Below, one piece after another: positions 22,391 through 34,397 of a stretch of DNA of 64,000 bases. The position numbers and the translations under genes are program-made. The notes beneath the pieces were generated by a model that did no database searches, was not told where the DNA came from, and worked only from the letters and a program-made list of their open reading frames with translations. The first letter of the stretch is position 1; every line of letters starts with the position of its first letter. Origin of the DNA: Muricea muricata (Eukaryota; Cnidaria; Anthozoa; Malacalcyonacea; Plexauridae). The stretch spans positions 41,315,818 through 41,379,817 of the forward strand of contig OY979716.1 in NCBI GenBank assembly GCA_963855995.1. The letters are read 5' to 3'.

Positions 22391-23440
22391 AATCAATAAA
22401 AAATGACACGAATATGCAAAAGCATATTTTTTAGTGGTTAAATGGAGCTGTCATATCAATCATAAGTTTCTTTTGCGATTATAGACTTAATACAAAATGT
22501 TAAAACTATGGCGAAAAATTGTCCAGTTTCATTTTATATTGACAAAATGGTGTGTTTTCTTGCTGGTACAAATTTATCGTGTAACTTAAATTTTAGGTCC
22601 CTATTTTGCTAAAAGAACACACTATCTATTATCCTCACCAATTCACGCAATACGTTCGGTACGTCTAAGCGACGTTTAGTAGGACAAGAGAAAAAATTGC
22701 ATAACTGACTCCAGTCCTTCTCGTTTGCCTGATTTCAGTGTGTTATTTCAAATACGTTTATTGGATATTTTAATGATCAGCAAACATGTAATTTTAGACT
22801 GCTGTACGAAGCTGCGAATGGACCAGGAAATAAACAATATGCATCTCACTATATATGGTCAGATGAGTAAGACTTCAATATGCCAAAGTAGAGGACATAT
22901 ACTTTTCCAGTTAAACATTAAAATTTTTGGAAACAAACATGGACTTTTTGGCACGATGGGTCTTTTATTTTTTGGCTCATTTTTCAAGTGATTTGCTCAT
23001 TTTTGCGGGGTGGCTACACCACTATATGTTACCGTAAAATTTCCGTATGTGGGTTTCATGTCCGCAAAATCACATTCCTGATTATATTGAGATCTTTAAG
23101 GAACCACGAACCAATCAAAACGTCAGACTTTCAATGAGACTGAATTCTTCAATTCTTTAATGTGGCGTACGCCGGTGTTGTAAAGAGTCATGTTGTATTA
23201 TTTTATCGTTCAAGTTCTGGTTTTTAGTTGTTCATGGTCTGTGTCATTTGGACTTTGGAGGCGGTAATCCGCATGTAAAATATTTGTGTGCAGTAGCAAA
23301 TTTTTGTGATGAACATTATTTAGTTATTGGGCCATTCTGTGTGCTTTTGTACACTTGAGTACTCGTCGTGTCACTTTGCTGACTCGTGTGTTTAATATCC
23401 TCGAGCTTTTACAGATCACCCTCATTTGCTGGTTGTTAAA
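22391..23440. other. No gene recognised
   Basis: AT-rich. The open frame at 22725-22991 has no motif I recognise. Confidence 0.45.
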
Positions 23441-24690
23441 TTTTCCAATATGGGCAACCCTCATATTAATCCCTCCAGATTACCAGGTATAATCACAATG
23501 TTGTTGCAAGGAAATCTCAATGTTAATCACAATTATTTGCTGACTGTTAAATTTTTCAGTACTGACAACCCTCATGTTGTTACAAGAAAATCTTAATGTT
23601 TGATTATATCAGTCTAACAATGCAAATAGAAGTCCCTGATAGTTAAAAAAACCACAATCATTTGCTGGCAACGCTCATAATGAGTCCCCCTTGAGGGCGA
23701 TATAATGAATTCCCCCCATGTACAGGGTGTATAAAAAAAAGGTAATCGAACTTTGCAGTGCTCTAGCGTGTTCATTATACAATCTACAGAAATCATTCTT
23801 TCGCAGGCGGAAAGACCAGGCTTTTAGCTTTCGATTGTCATCCTTTTTGTGAAATTTGAAAAAAGATTGGGCAAATACGAATCAAATGAAAATAGCCGGT
23901 CGAAATTGCATATTTTCTCCTCTGAGCATTATACTAGGGCAGCGAATAAGAAAAGAAAATTTCATTAATCATCTATCTGTCACGAGAAACAATTAACATC
24001 ACTAATAAAATGCCAGAAGTTTACTACCTAAGCTAAAATTGGTCAATTAATTTTGTGATTTAATTCCCTAATGGGTTTAAATTTCAACAGATTTTCAATA
24101 AACTCCCAACGGTGAAAATATCCGATTTCGACCGGCTGTTTTCATTTGATTCGTATTTGCCCAATGTTTCTTCAAATTTCACAAAAAAGATGACAATCGA
24201 AAGCTAAAAGCCTGGTCTTTCCGCCTGCAAAAGAATGATTTCTGTAGATTGTATAATGAACGCGCTAAAGCACTGCAAAGTTCGATTACCTTTTTTTTGA
24301 TACACCCTGTATAATCACAGTGTTGCAAGAAAATCTTAAAGTTTGGTTATATCAGTTTATCAAATTTATATGATGAACACCTCATATTGCTGGTTTTAAT
24401 TCTTTTCAGTATCGACAACCTTCATATATAATGAATCCCCTCATATATAATCACAATGTTATTGCAAGAAAATCTTAATGTTTGGTTATATCAGTCTAAA
24501 AATGTAAATAAAGGTCCATGATAGTTAAATAATCGCAATCATTTGCTGGTTGTAAAATTTTTCAATGTCGACAACCTCTTATATAATGAATCACCTCATA
24601 TATAATCACAATGTTATTGCAAGAAAATCTTAATGTTTGGTTATATCAGTCTAACAATGCAAATAAAGGTCCATGATAGTTAAACCTGGA
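23441..24690 (+). repeat. 155-bp tandem repeat, interrupted by a MITE
   Basis: The unit tcacaatgttattgcaagaa recurs at 24451 and 24606 (period 155). Degenerate copies lie at about 23492, 23575 and 24313. Each unit includes ggttatatcagtctaacaat and catttgctggttg. The array is split by the element at 23723-24309. Confidence 0.8.
23723..24309. mobile_element. 587-bp foldback MITE inserted at TA
   Basis: The ends cagggtgtataaaaaaaagg (left) and cagggtgtatcaaaaaaaag (right, reverse complement) open arms of about 185-200 bp. These stay strongly paired through gattgggcaaatacgaatca. TA flanks both ends (23721-23722 and 24310-24311). Removing the element and one TA gives a join that matches the uninterrupted 155-bp unit near 24440, confirming the boundaries. 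A TA duplication is characteristic of Tc1/mariner-type mobilisation, among others. Confidence 0.9.
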
Positions 24691-25276
24691 ACCTTACTCC
24701 TTTCTTGTGCGTTAAATTGTTAGTATTGTAATCTCCAATTAACATATTATATATGTCTTTGTGTTTACTTTATTTCCCTATATTCTCTGTCTTGAAAAAA
24801 TAGTATTTATGTGTAAATCACGCTCTTCAAAATTGATATTAGCTACGATCTAGATACGTTCTCTACATGGTGTACTTCATACGATCTAATTGTCGTATCA
24901 TTAATTCTACTTGTAACTGTTCTTTTACTGTGTCCAGCGTATATTTTTACCAGCGCACCTTTTGTCCGGAGAGTGCATTAGTGCATTGCGACCTAGCTTA
25001 CCTACAAAAACTTTCATTCCTTATTCCTTATGTGGGGGTTTTTGTACCGAATCTAGACTTGTATGCACCTATTTCAAAAAAGTCCTTTTGCATATACATC
25101 AAACAAAGCATTGCAAATATAATAGCCTTGGTTTCAGCATAACCTGCAAAATTGCAATCACACCTGTTTAACATAGTAACAATGCTTAAAAGGGTCTTGG
25201 ATCTTAAGAGTGTTTTGGCTTAGTTCGCTGAGGCTACCCACACTTACGCTAAGCATACCTATTTTTTTTAATGCTC
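24691..25276. other. No gene recognised
   Basis: The overlapping open frames at 24867 and 24962 do not resemble any family. Confidence 0.45.
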
Positions 25277-25482
25277 AGACCCCGTTCACACGAGACCGGA
25301 TCCGTGTGATCTCGACATTAAGTTCAGTCACTTTACGGTCACATTTACTCTAACCACTTTTTCTATGGTACATTTTAATTAAGTTCTGTAATATTATCAC
25401 AAATTTAAGAGTCATGCTCGTCTTGAAACTTGTCAAATTGATATGGTGACCATACGGATCCGGTCCCGTGTGAACGGGGTCT
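25277..25482. mobile_element. 206-bp MITE with 28-bp inverted ends
   Basis: agaccccgttcacacg followed by accggatccgt on the left is repeated in reverse complement on the right (acggatccggtcccgtgtga). The interior is AT-rich and non-coding. Confidence 0.8.
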
Positions 25483-25787
25483 CATTTTCCCATTTTTTCG
25501 CTTTTCTTGGTATGAAAGCGATAAGAAATCGTGAGCATATCAAAACCAAAGTGTATATTAAACCGACCAACACTAGCCTTCTTCTCCACTACGATAGTCA
25601 TGTTGATAGGAAATACAAAAATCATTAATAATCACCATGCTAAACCGCGCATTCCATCTATCATCCTCCTGGAAATACTTTGTGGAAATATGTGATCGAC
25701 TAAAGAGTGTTTTCTTCAACCTATAATATCCGCACGGACTTTAATCAATAGTTTCCGACTTTATTTAATTTTTCACCAAGAAATAAG

Positions 25788-26310
25788 TTGTTTATCTCAC
25801 CAAGTTACATTACTCTGCCAAATCTCAGACAAAAATATAAAAATTAAATGTGGTATCTGTATTAGGTGCCTGTGGTTAACTACCTTTCTATATAGTATGT
25901 GATAAGGGTTATTCGAGAAATGACCAAATTTCAAAATACTCGAAGTATTGCTGACAACAACTTGAAATTCTTATACGTTGTTTATCTCTCCAAGTTACAC
26001 TACTACGCCAAATTTCAGACAAAAATATAAAAAATAAATGTGGTATCTGTATTAGGTGCCCGTGGTTAACTACCTTTCTACATACTATGTGATAAGGGTT
26101 ATTCAAGAAATGACCAAATTTCAAACTACTCGAAGCATTGCTGATAACAACTTGGAATTTTTATACGTTGTTTATCTCACCAAGTTATATCATGTGGCAA
26201 ATTTCAGACAAAAATATAAAAATTGAATATGCTATCAGTATTATGTGCCCGTGGTCGACTACCTTTCTATATAGTAGGTGATAAGGGTTATTCAAGAAAT
26301 AAAGATTGCA
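25788..26310 (+). repeat. 190-bp tandem repeat, just under three copies
   Basis: gtttatctcaccaagttaca starts at 25790, 25980 and 26170, an exact 190-bp period. Each unit contains gataagggttattc and aggtgcc(t/c)gtggt. Copies are about 90 percent alike by eye. The antisense frame at 25909-26124 is a by-product. Confidence 0.85.
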
Positions 26311-26858
26311 TTACTGTGCCAAATACATTTTAACCTTGGTCTTTGAGGTGGCAATGGCAAAAACCATAGCGATATACTGACACACAAATCATCGCACGCT
26401 ATGCACTGAAATTGAACCAGCCTGCCAGATTATGACAGCCATTCATAGCTTCTTGTTCATGGGTATATGTGCATATACAGTACCTCAATAACTGGCCCAG
26501 AATGAAAACGTACGTTCTGGCATGTGCCTTAACCTTGCACTTTATATCAATGAGCGTTAATATAAAGTCCTATTTGTTTTTTCACGTGAATGGGAGGAAG
26601 AGTAGAAGTAGAGTAGACTTCTGCTCCAGACTTGTTGACCTGTGCCCCAAACACGTTCAAACATATAACAGTTACATGCATTACTCGCCTGAAACGCGGA
26701 CATGTCAGTGAATAATTCTTTTATTTAATTTATTAAGTAAATATATACAGAGAATAATATATTATTAGATTATTAATGCTAACTGGTTACAAAATATTAA
26801 GATTTAGGACTGTTGTTTAATTGTAAATTATTGTAAACTATTCTCATGACTTGACAAT
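26311..26858. other. No gene recognised
   Basis: AT-rich flank of the assembly gap. The short frame at 26469-26711 is unassigned. Confidence 0.45.
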
Positions 26859-27058
26859 NNNNNNNNNNNNNNNNNNNNNNNNNNNNNNNNNNNNNNNNNN
26901 NNNNNNNNNNNNNNNNNNNNNNNNNNNNNNNNNNNNNNNNNNNNNNNNNNNNNNNNNNNNNNNNNNNNNNNNNNNNNNNNNNNNNNNNNNNNNNNNNNNN
27001 NNNNNNNNNNNNNNNNNNNNNNNNNNNNNNNNNNNNNNNNNNNNNNNNNNNNNNNNNN
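26859..27058. other. Assembly gap of 200 N
   Basis: Exactly 200 unresolved bases, probably a gap of nominal size. It hides the left end of the transposon that follows. Confidence 0.99.
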
Positions 27059-27171
27059 AACAATTTATATAAGGTGAAAATATTATATGTAAAGTCAATT
27101 TGATTTATATAAAGCAAAAATAATATGTAAAGTGTATATAAGTGTATAAATATATAAAGTCATGGGCACTA
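27059..27171 (+). promoter_or_regulatory. Left terminal inverted repeat, probable promoter of the transposase
   Basis: Only the inner part is visible because the outer part is in the gap. It ends in tatataaagtcatgggcact. The TATA-like tatataaag at about 27150 lies 70-75 bp before the ATG at 27226, a normal spacing for a short leader. Confidence 0.55.
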
Positions 27172-27225
27172 AATTGCTCGGGGTATGGTCGGCACAAGTC
27201 GGACCAGGGTCGGTATAAGAACAAT

Positions 27226-28881
27226 ATGGCGATGGAACACAGTGAGGAATTTGGAAGATTTTTTAAGGAATGTACCACACAACTAGAATAGGCAAGCAGG
27301 AATCTTCACTCTGACAATGCAAATGTTCTTGAGTTTATTCAACGTCGTCTTGAAGATAGGATTTTGGTGTTAAATGTTCTTGTTTTGCGGTGCGCTGACT
27401 TTCAAAATATGGACGAATGCATGACACTGCTAAGGCGTTTGATTTCTGACGTGCAGCAAATGCATGGACGGTATGACGATCTTACTTCCCAGTCGAGAAT
27501 GCAAAGTGAATACAGGTTCTTTTGTCCCAGAGAAAACAATATTAGAGTACGTCCGAGATATGCAATTCCAAACAACATCATTTCTGGATTACATCGAATT
27601 CATCGGAGCTGGCAGCAGGTATCTAATGATATTGGAGTAAGTTACCGCACTCTGCTCAGGCGGCGTCACGAAAATGGAATGGCTGTAAATAGCACCAGGG
27701 GCCCACGAAGAAGCTACAGTAATATAAACAATGATCAACTCTGCCAGCAAGTTTCTCACATTCTTCAGATTCTACCCAATGCAGGCGAAACCTTTGTGTT
27801 GGGAGCTCTACGCCAATGAGGGATACATGTACAGCGATACCGGGTGCGGGAGGCAATTCGGTTGGTTGACCCACTTAGTCGAGCAATGAGACGGTCTGTT
27901 GCTGTACTTAGACGTGTTTATAATGTTCCATGCCCTAATGCATTGTGGTAAGTGTTATTGAGCTACATCAGAAAACACACCTTACATAGATACCTTAGCA
28001 TGCTCTTTTCCACTTAATACAGGTATGAGGAGTCATGGTGACAAATTTTGAATTTTATTAAAGTTCTGTAATTATTTAATTTTAGGCACATCGATGGTCA
28101 CCATAAGTTGATTCGGTGGCGCTTGGTGACACATGGTGGCATTGATGGATTTAGCCGGTGTATTGTTTACCTGAAGTGTTCATCAAACAATTGTGCATCT
28201 ACAGTTCTTGATCTATTTACTGATGCTGTAGAAAGGTTTGGGCTACCCTCAAGAGTTCAGGCTGACTTAGGAACAGAAAATGTTGATGTGGCTCGCTATA
28301 TGTTGCAGCATCCACATCGTCGGACTAATAGAGGGAGTTTTATCACAGGAAAAAGCACTTATAATCAAAGGATTGAGAGGTTATGGGCTGACCTTAGAAG
28401 GGTGGTTATCAGATACTACGAGCACCTTTTTCATCACCTAGAAAGGTCAGGTGTGCTGGATGTTCTTGATGAGAAATGTTTGTTTGCACTTCATTTAGTA
28501 TTTATTCCCAGGATTAACAGGGCCCTTGATGAGTTTTCAGCTGACTGGAACAACCACCCATTAAGCACAGAAAATAACCGCTCACCCCTTTCTGTGTGGC
28601 ACACTGGGGTGATGAGAAGCTTTGATTCTGAATATAGTGCTATTGAAAGCTTACTGATGGGTAATGAATGGAATGATTATGGAGTAGATGATGATGGACC
28701 TTCATCAGAGCCTGATTCTGATAATGCAGTTCAAGTGCCTGAGGTTGAATTCAATTTGGATGATGAGCAACAACAGCAATTGTATGATGTGATTAACCCA
28801 CTTCAAGATGATGGAAACCATGGTTGTGAACTTTATTGTCACACTCTTAACATTATTAACCAAATGGAAGGCATAGAATAA
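27226..28881 (+). pseudogene. Integrase-like DDE transposase, two exons, two internal stops
   Basis: Exon 1 is 27226-27947 and exon 2 is 28086-28881. They join as TG|G (tryptophan) across a gtaagt...tttag intron, 506 codons with the stop. Residues 105-155 look like a helix-turn-helix (IHRSWQQVSNDIGVSYRTLL). The integrase-type core starts with NALWHIDGHH (D244), then [11 protein letters not shown] (D301), then [11 protein letters not shown] (E338), so the catalytic triad is complete. Its relatives are integrase-core proteins common in fish and cnidarian gene models, perhaps the IS3EU group. Two in-frame stops, TAG at 27289 (codon 22) and TGA at 27817 (codon 198), break it. An alternative start at about 27364 would avoid only the first. 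Confidence 0.85.
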
Positions 28882-29795
28882 CAAAAACAGAGTAAATTTT
28901 TAAGGTAACTTTAATTTCAACCTAAAATGCCCTTGTCAGACATTTGTGTATATCTTCACAAAATGGTAAGTTTAAAACATTTCTCTGATAACCGAGCACA
29001 TTATAATGCTTAATAAAAGACAATATCAACTAAAATGTAGAGGCAGCAATTTTCATGCCATCAAAAATAGTAGAATTGCAAAACAAACAAATGTCCCCAA
29101 TGCAATGAGGTCCCTTCTGCACATCTAATACACATTTACATAGCATGGGCATGTTTGTCTATATTTTGGCTTTAATGCATGTTGCTTTATATTTAATCTC
29201 TAAAATTGCAAGACATACAGAGAATTTGATGTTTTATCATGTTATACCATATACATTATAATACACAATTTTATTCTTTGTAACTTCACTGAAACTGATT
29301 TCTAAAATATCCATAGAAGTTGGTTGTTATATGCAAAGAAATAATCTGATTAAAAGACCAAATTTTTACTTTGTCAATGCACTTTGAATGCAAGGACAAG
29401 GACCTTACAATTAAGAGATTTATCTATTGTTTGAACATTTGCATATTAAATAAACATGCCCACACAATTTTATGTGCACTTAACCTCTTTTTAGACTGCA
29501 AATCTAAATGAACAAACCCCCGCCCAGGATAAAGCTAGTATGAAATAGCCAGTTCTTATTACAAAGTACAAATATTTTTTATCTAAGGCAAACCCAGCAA
29601 AAAGCACCACAAGGAAATGCTACATTACATCTTGTATGACCTCCTGTGAATAAAACTTTAAAAAATAGTTCCAAACTATTACTACCTTAACAAAAGCTTA
29701 TTTAATTACCAGAACCTCTCAATGTTCACGGTAAAAACAAAATAATGCACTGTTCTGAATCATGGGTAACTACAGTACTCATTTTTCATGATAAC
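28882..29795. other. Convergent 3' flanks of the two transposon genes
   Basis: AT-rich non-coding spacer that should contain both polyadenylation regions. No further gene is seen. Confidence 0.6.
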
Positions 29796-32700
29796 TTATA
29801 GCCTACCACATCCCACTTTGCCATATCCAATTGAAATATCCATGACTTTCTTAAAAGCGCTATAATCTTCATGAACAGTGGGTATTTTCAGTAAATTGAA
29901 ACAGTAGTCAACTGCAGGCATAACACTACTATTATTTGTTAAAAAGGACATGCTCAACTTCTCACCCATTGTTGGAAGAGCTGGCCACCCGGTCCAAAGC
30001 TGAAGAAGATCTTGCAGACCCTCCTGATCTTTACCCTCTGCAATACATTAAAAAGCCATATTAGAAAGAAAAATATGTTATTTATTTCATTGTAAGGCTT
30101 ACTAGTTATTCAGACAAGATGTCCACACAGACTTAGTTGTCTACAAGTAAACATATTTTCAACAGTCTGGGTTTTTGTGTAATTGGCGATATGTACTGAT
30201 TTTTAAAATTAAAGAATTAAACGTGTATATACATATATACTGGTATTACATTCAGATTTCATATTCATTGTATTGTTCATTTTCATATTTATTGCTATGA
30301 TAAAACACCACACTGACCTCTTTGTGACACTTCATCCAAGTATTTTTGGAAAAGCAGTTTTGCATGAATGGCACCAACATCTTCAGCAGTACTGTACTCA
30401 ATAAGTTTCTTGACATCTTGTAGGTTGATACGAGCATCGGCTTTGGGAAAAAGAATGTTTCTAATCTCTTCATGTTCTCTTGCAAGGTCAAGCAAAGTTT
30501 GTCTGCCAAACACAACTTCAGAAGATATCCCTTTTCGTAGGTCACCCAGCGACGGGATTCGCTTTGTGATGACTTCATTACTCAGGCAACACTCATATGC
30601 CAATTGCCTGTTTGAAGGACTAATTTGGATATGGGGGAATCCTGAAGCCACAAGAATATCAGTAATATTGTAGACACTCTCGCTATCAGTAAATTTCTGC
30701 AGATCATTGTCAGCACATGTTGTAAGCTAAAATACAGTAAGATACATTGTACATTGTAATAGCAACAATTATGCACAACCAGCACAAGTTGACAACAATT
30801 GACCATAGCGAAAAAGAGTGAAAATAAAGTATGATCCCTCAAAACGTATGTTAACAACTGACAAGCCAAGACTTGTAGCTACCATTAAATAAATTTAGGC
30901 TTGCAACGGGTCACAATAAAATCGACATGCTGCCATCTTTTTGCTAAAGTCAATTATGTAATCAACAAAAATTACACAACTACTTTAAGAATGCTTTAAA
31001 CGAATGCCCTTAACTAACTGCTTGAGGAAGGGCATTGACTCAAAATGTCAAATTCTGCTTACATCATTTTTGGTATTGAAAGATCTTGTGTTTTTGTATA
31101 TAATTAGTCACTGTGTTTTTGTATATAATTAGTCACTACAATACCTCGCAGAAGCTTTCCCTTAAGCAAGGATCTGGTATGTCTTCTACAGTGAGAAATT
31201 CTAATATGGCATCTCTACTTCCTGTCAAGAGGAAGCTTTTCACAGCTGATGATAAACCAGCAATGCTCCTGCAACCATTCAGAACAGAATGCAAAATCAT
31301 CTTTCCAACAATTTTGAAAATTCCACTAGAGAGCATATCATAGTCATAAATTGGCGTTAGGTGATCCTTTTCCCCTTCAAAGAAACGGATGCCCTTAAAA
31401 CCCCCGTTCTCTAGTTCTTTCATCAGCTCTTTGAAAAATTCTTTTGTGGGGCCCCTAGCATCAACTCCTAGCTCATCTGTGCCAAAGCTCCGAAACTCCA
31501 CTGTAAGATCACAACCCAAATCAAACTTGGGGTTTTTGTATTTGCCAATAACTTGGTTGATGAAACTCTTTTCTCTTGTAATTAAAAAATGTTTTGCAGA
31601 CTGGCCTTTTTTCACTTGTCTAACAAAACATTTTAACTCATCAATGGGGTTGAGTTTGATTCTTTTTGTTTCTGCTAAAGTTGAATTCCAAATATCATCA
31701 TCAGATGACTCCTCTAAATAGAAAATAACAACCAAAAACTGCATTACCAATTTAAAAATATAGTTAAGGAATATAGATTAATATTTTCCATGTTGATATG
31801 TATTGGTTATCACATGAGGATCGAGGTGATACCATTAACATTTTAGGATGATATCATATTTTGTCATAAGCGAGTGCAAAAACTGACATTACCAAGTCTC
31901 AAATGTGAGAACCTATTTATCACATACTTGTGCCTTTATCAGTGGCAAAAATCAGATTATATTTTGAAATTATTATAATCATTTTCCAATAAATATAAAA
32001 TCATTGCAAAAAATATTTAAAACAGGCAGAACTTTACAAAAACAAACCAAAAATTTACAAAAATTATCTTTTAATAGCTGCAGATATCTTTCAGTTGTTT
32101 GTCTTGTATCATAACATATTTTCACTTCACTATTTTAATTGTTATTTCACTACTGATCCTTTAGTCGGCTGCCATCTTTGTTTGGACAGCGGGGCACAAA
32201 AAGACACCACAAGACAAAAAAATATTGAAGGGCATATTATTTGCTACCCTGTTAGCTCCCTGATAAAGGCACAAGCATGTGATAAACAGTTTTATCAACA
32301 CAAGTGGAACTTTGAAGAAAAAATTGTGTAAAAAACAATGCCCCTCATTGGGTCAATGGGTTAATAGGTTTTTTTTATTTACCATTTTCATCAGTTGCAT
32401 TCAGGAGCTTATTAATTGCTTCTTCCAAATCTGTGCTACTGGCCATGGCATCCTCAATTGTAGGTAATTCTTTATTTGGAAACATTTCATGTAACTGAAC
32501 TTTACACTCATCACTTGTCAGTGGAGTACTGGTGGTAGGGAAATGGGCATGAGTTGTACCACAAATGGTTGACTGTGGATTGCTCATGGGGGTCTGAGTA
32601 CTGGTGGATGGCACATCATTGGTGGTAGTAAATTGATCTCTGCCTGCAAAAAATTTGCCATTGGTAGAGGGATGCTGAGTACTGTCATTGGTTGAGGTTG

Positions 32701-34352
32701 ATGACTGAGTATATTTGCTACCAGAAAACTGAGTCCTAGAGGTGGATAATTGAGCAACAGCCATGGGAAACTCGGCACTAGTTGTGGAGCATTCAGCATT
32801 AGTTGTAGGGTATTCAGCACTAGTTGTCGGGTATTCAGCATTAGTTGTGCAGCATTCAGCATTAGTTGTAGGGTATTCAGCACTAGTTGTAGGGTATTCA
32901 GCATTAGTTGTAGGGTATTCAGCATTAGTTGTAGGGTATTCAGCACTAGTTGTGGGGTATTCAGCATTAGTTGTGCAGCATTCAGCATTAGTTGTAGGGT
33001 ATTCAGCACTAGTTGTAGGGTATTCAGCATTAGTTGTGGAGCATTCAGCATTAGTTGTGGAGCATTCAGCATTAGTTGGGGAGTATTCAAGACTAGTTGT
33101 AGGGTATTCAGCATTAAAGATGGGTGACTGAACACTAGTGATAGGATGCTGGCTGCTGTCTAATAAATCTTTTTCTGGCAAAAGCCACACAGTTTTTTGA
33201 GAAAATAATTTTGATAGTTTTTCACCATCAAGCTTTTTCCCCATCAGGTTTGGTTCAACAATATCATTGCCAACACCCAACATGATTTGAAACCTGAACA
33301 CAAGAAATTTTTCTATATTTAGCTATAGTGCAAATTTGTGTGCAAATTTGATCATTTGAATACAAAATGAAAAACCAGATTTGTACTAAATTTGCACCTG
33401 GGTGACAAGATACAAATGCATCAAATGTGTGGCAAATTTTTGATGCAATATCTGTCTAAAAGAAGAATATATGTTTTTTCAAATGATCAAATTTGCACTA
33501 TAGCAAATTTATTGCCTTCATTGCATTTGCATTTTGGCACTGGGTTGCAAATGTATTGCAAATCTGATTTTTCATCCTGTGATTGTTGGTTTTCTATATT
33601 GAGAACTCAAGTTACATAGAGATGGGCAATTTTCCATAACAAGCTGCATTTGTTGGTGTATTAGGTGAAAAATTGACCTTCTATGTACACTTGTACAAAA
33701 CCCCCGTGTAACAAGACTCTGCCAAAAAAGGTATTTGCTCTTCTGCCCACACACATGCACGAAGCACGATAGACACAAAATATCACAGACAATAAAGGGG
33801 TCAATAAAGTGTGGCAGAGGGTAAAATGAATTAGTAATACCTTGTATTTTGAAGCACATGTGCAAAGGCTTCCCTTAGGTTTTCATACACCTCTTTGTCC
33901 GTCCATTCTTTGCAAAATTCAAAGCACTGAATAACTTGACCTTTGCGCATTAGCTCTGCCTTATTGCTTCCCCTTACAACAGATTTGATATTTGATCTTG
34001 AAAGAAGCACAACTTCTCGGCTGTACTTTTTTCGTTTGGGTTTACTGCTTACGCGTGATCGAGAACTACGTGCACTAAAGCGGCTTGAACCAAGAATCGG
34101 GACAAACGAAGCAACAGTACCTCCCCCGCGACCTCGTCCTCCAGTTCGGAAAAAGGATTGCAGTTCGTGTTGTGGCGAAGAGAATGTTCCCCTACTCGAA
34201 TCTGGCGACGGTAACACATTGGTAGACGCATTTACGTTTTGTCCACTGGTTGATTGCTGAACTGCATCAGAAACAATTCTCCTAAAAGTGGGATGACTTA
34301 CGAGATTTTCAACAACAGTTCTCAGATCCGTGTTGTTTTGTTCAACCGCCAT
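29796..34352 (-). CDS. Transposon-encoded HECT E3 ubiquitin ligase, five exons, apparently intact
   Basis: Exons 34352-33841, 33293-32383, 31713-31145, 30726-30318 and 30037-29796 all have GT-AG borders and compatible phases, giving 880 codons and a TAA. Order: a basic, Gly/Arg-rich N-terminus; a conserved segment with CFEFCKEWTDKEVYENL and MLGVGN; a 7-residue repeat tract (about 229-348); a CUE-like helix segment (about 430-474, LHEMFPNKELPTIEDAMAS); then the HECT domain with VDARGPTKEFFKELM, KMILHSVLNGC and FWTGWP-type LWTGWP. The cysteine in AVDYCFNLLKIP (C846) sits 34 residues from the end, where HECT enzymes form the ubiquitin thioester. Relatives are G2E3-like proteins abundant in fish and cnidarian gene models. 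An intact ligase beside a broken transposase suggests recent activity or selection. Confidence 0.85.
32763..33131 (-). repeat. 21-bp coding minisatellite in the HECT gene
   Basis: About sixteen to seventeen 21-bp units encode a 7-residue repeat of the form P-T-T-(N/S)-A-E-(Y/C). Because 21 is a multiple of three, all copies stay in frame, and other frames of both strands are open too. Tyr/Cys and Asn/Ser alternate between units. Length variation between individuals is likely. Confidence 0.9.
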
Positions 34353-34397
34353 GATGAATAATGCATGTTAGCGCGCGCGGGAAATTGGTCAGACCGC

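Noticed and set aside
23441..24690. Spaced direct repeats that could suggest a CRISPR array
   Set aside because: The repeat unit is 155 bp without a short conserved repeat and unique spacers. The organism is eukaryotic and no cas genes are present.
26797..27117. ORFs made largely of X
   Set aside because: They run through the 200-N gap.
31113..31721. Plus-strand ORFs opposite the HECT exons
   Set aside because: Antisense shadows. The minus strand encodes the recognisable HECT sequence.
32584..33135. Long ORFs overlapping the HECT gene in other frames and on the plus strand
   Set aside because: Created by the 21-bp coding minisatellite, which is open in several frames. The minus frame that joins the flanking exons in phase is the real one.
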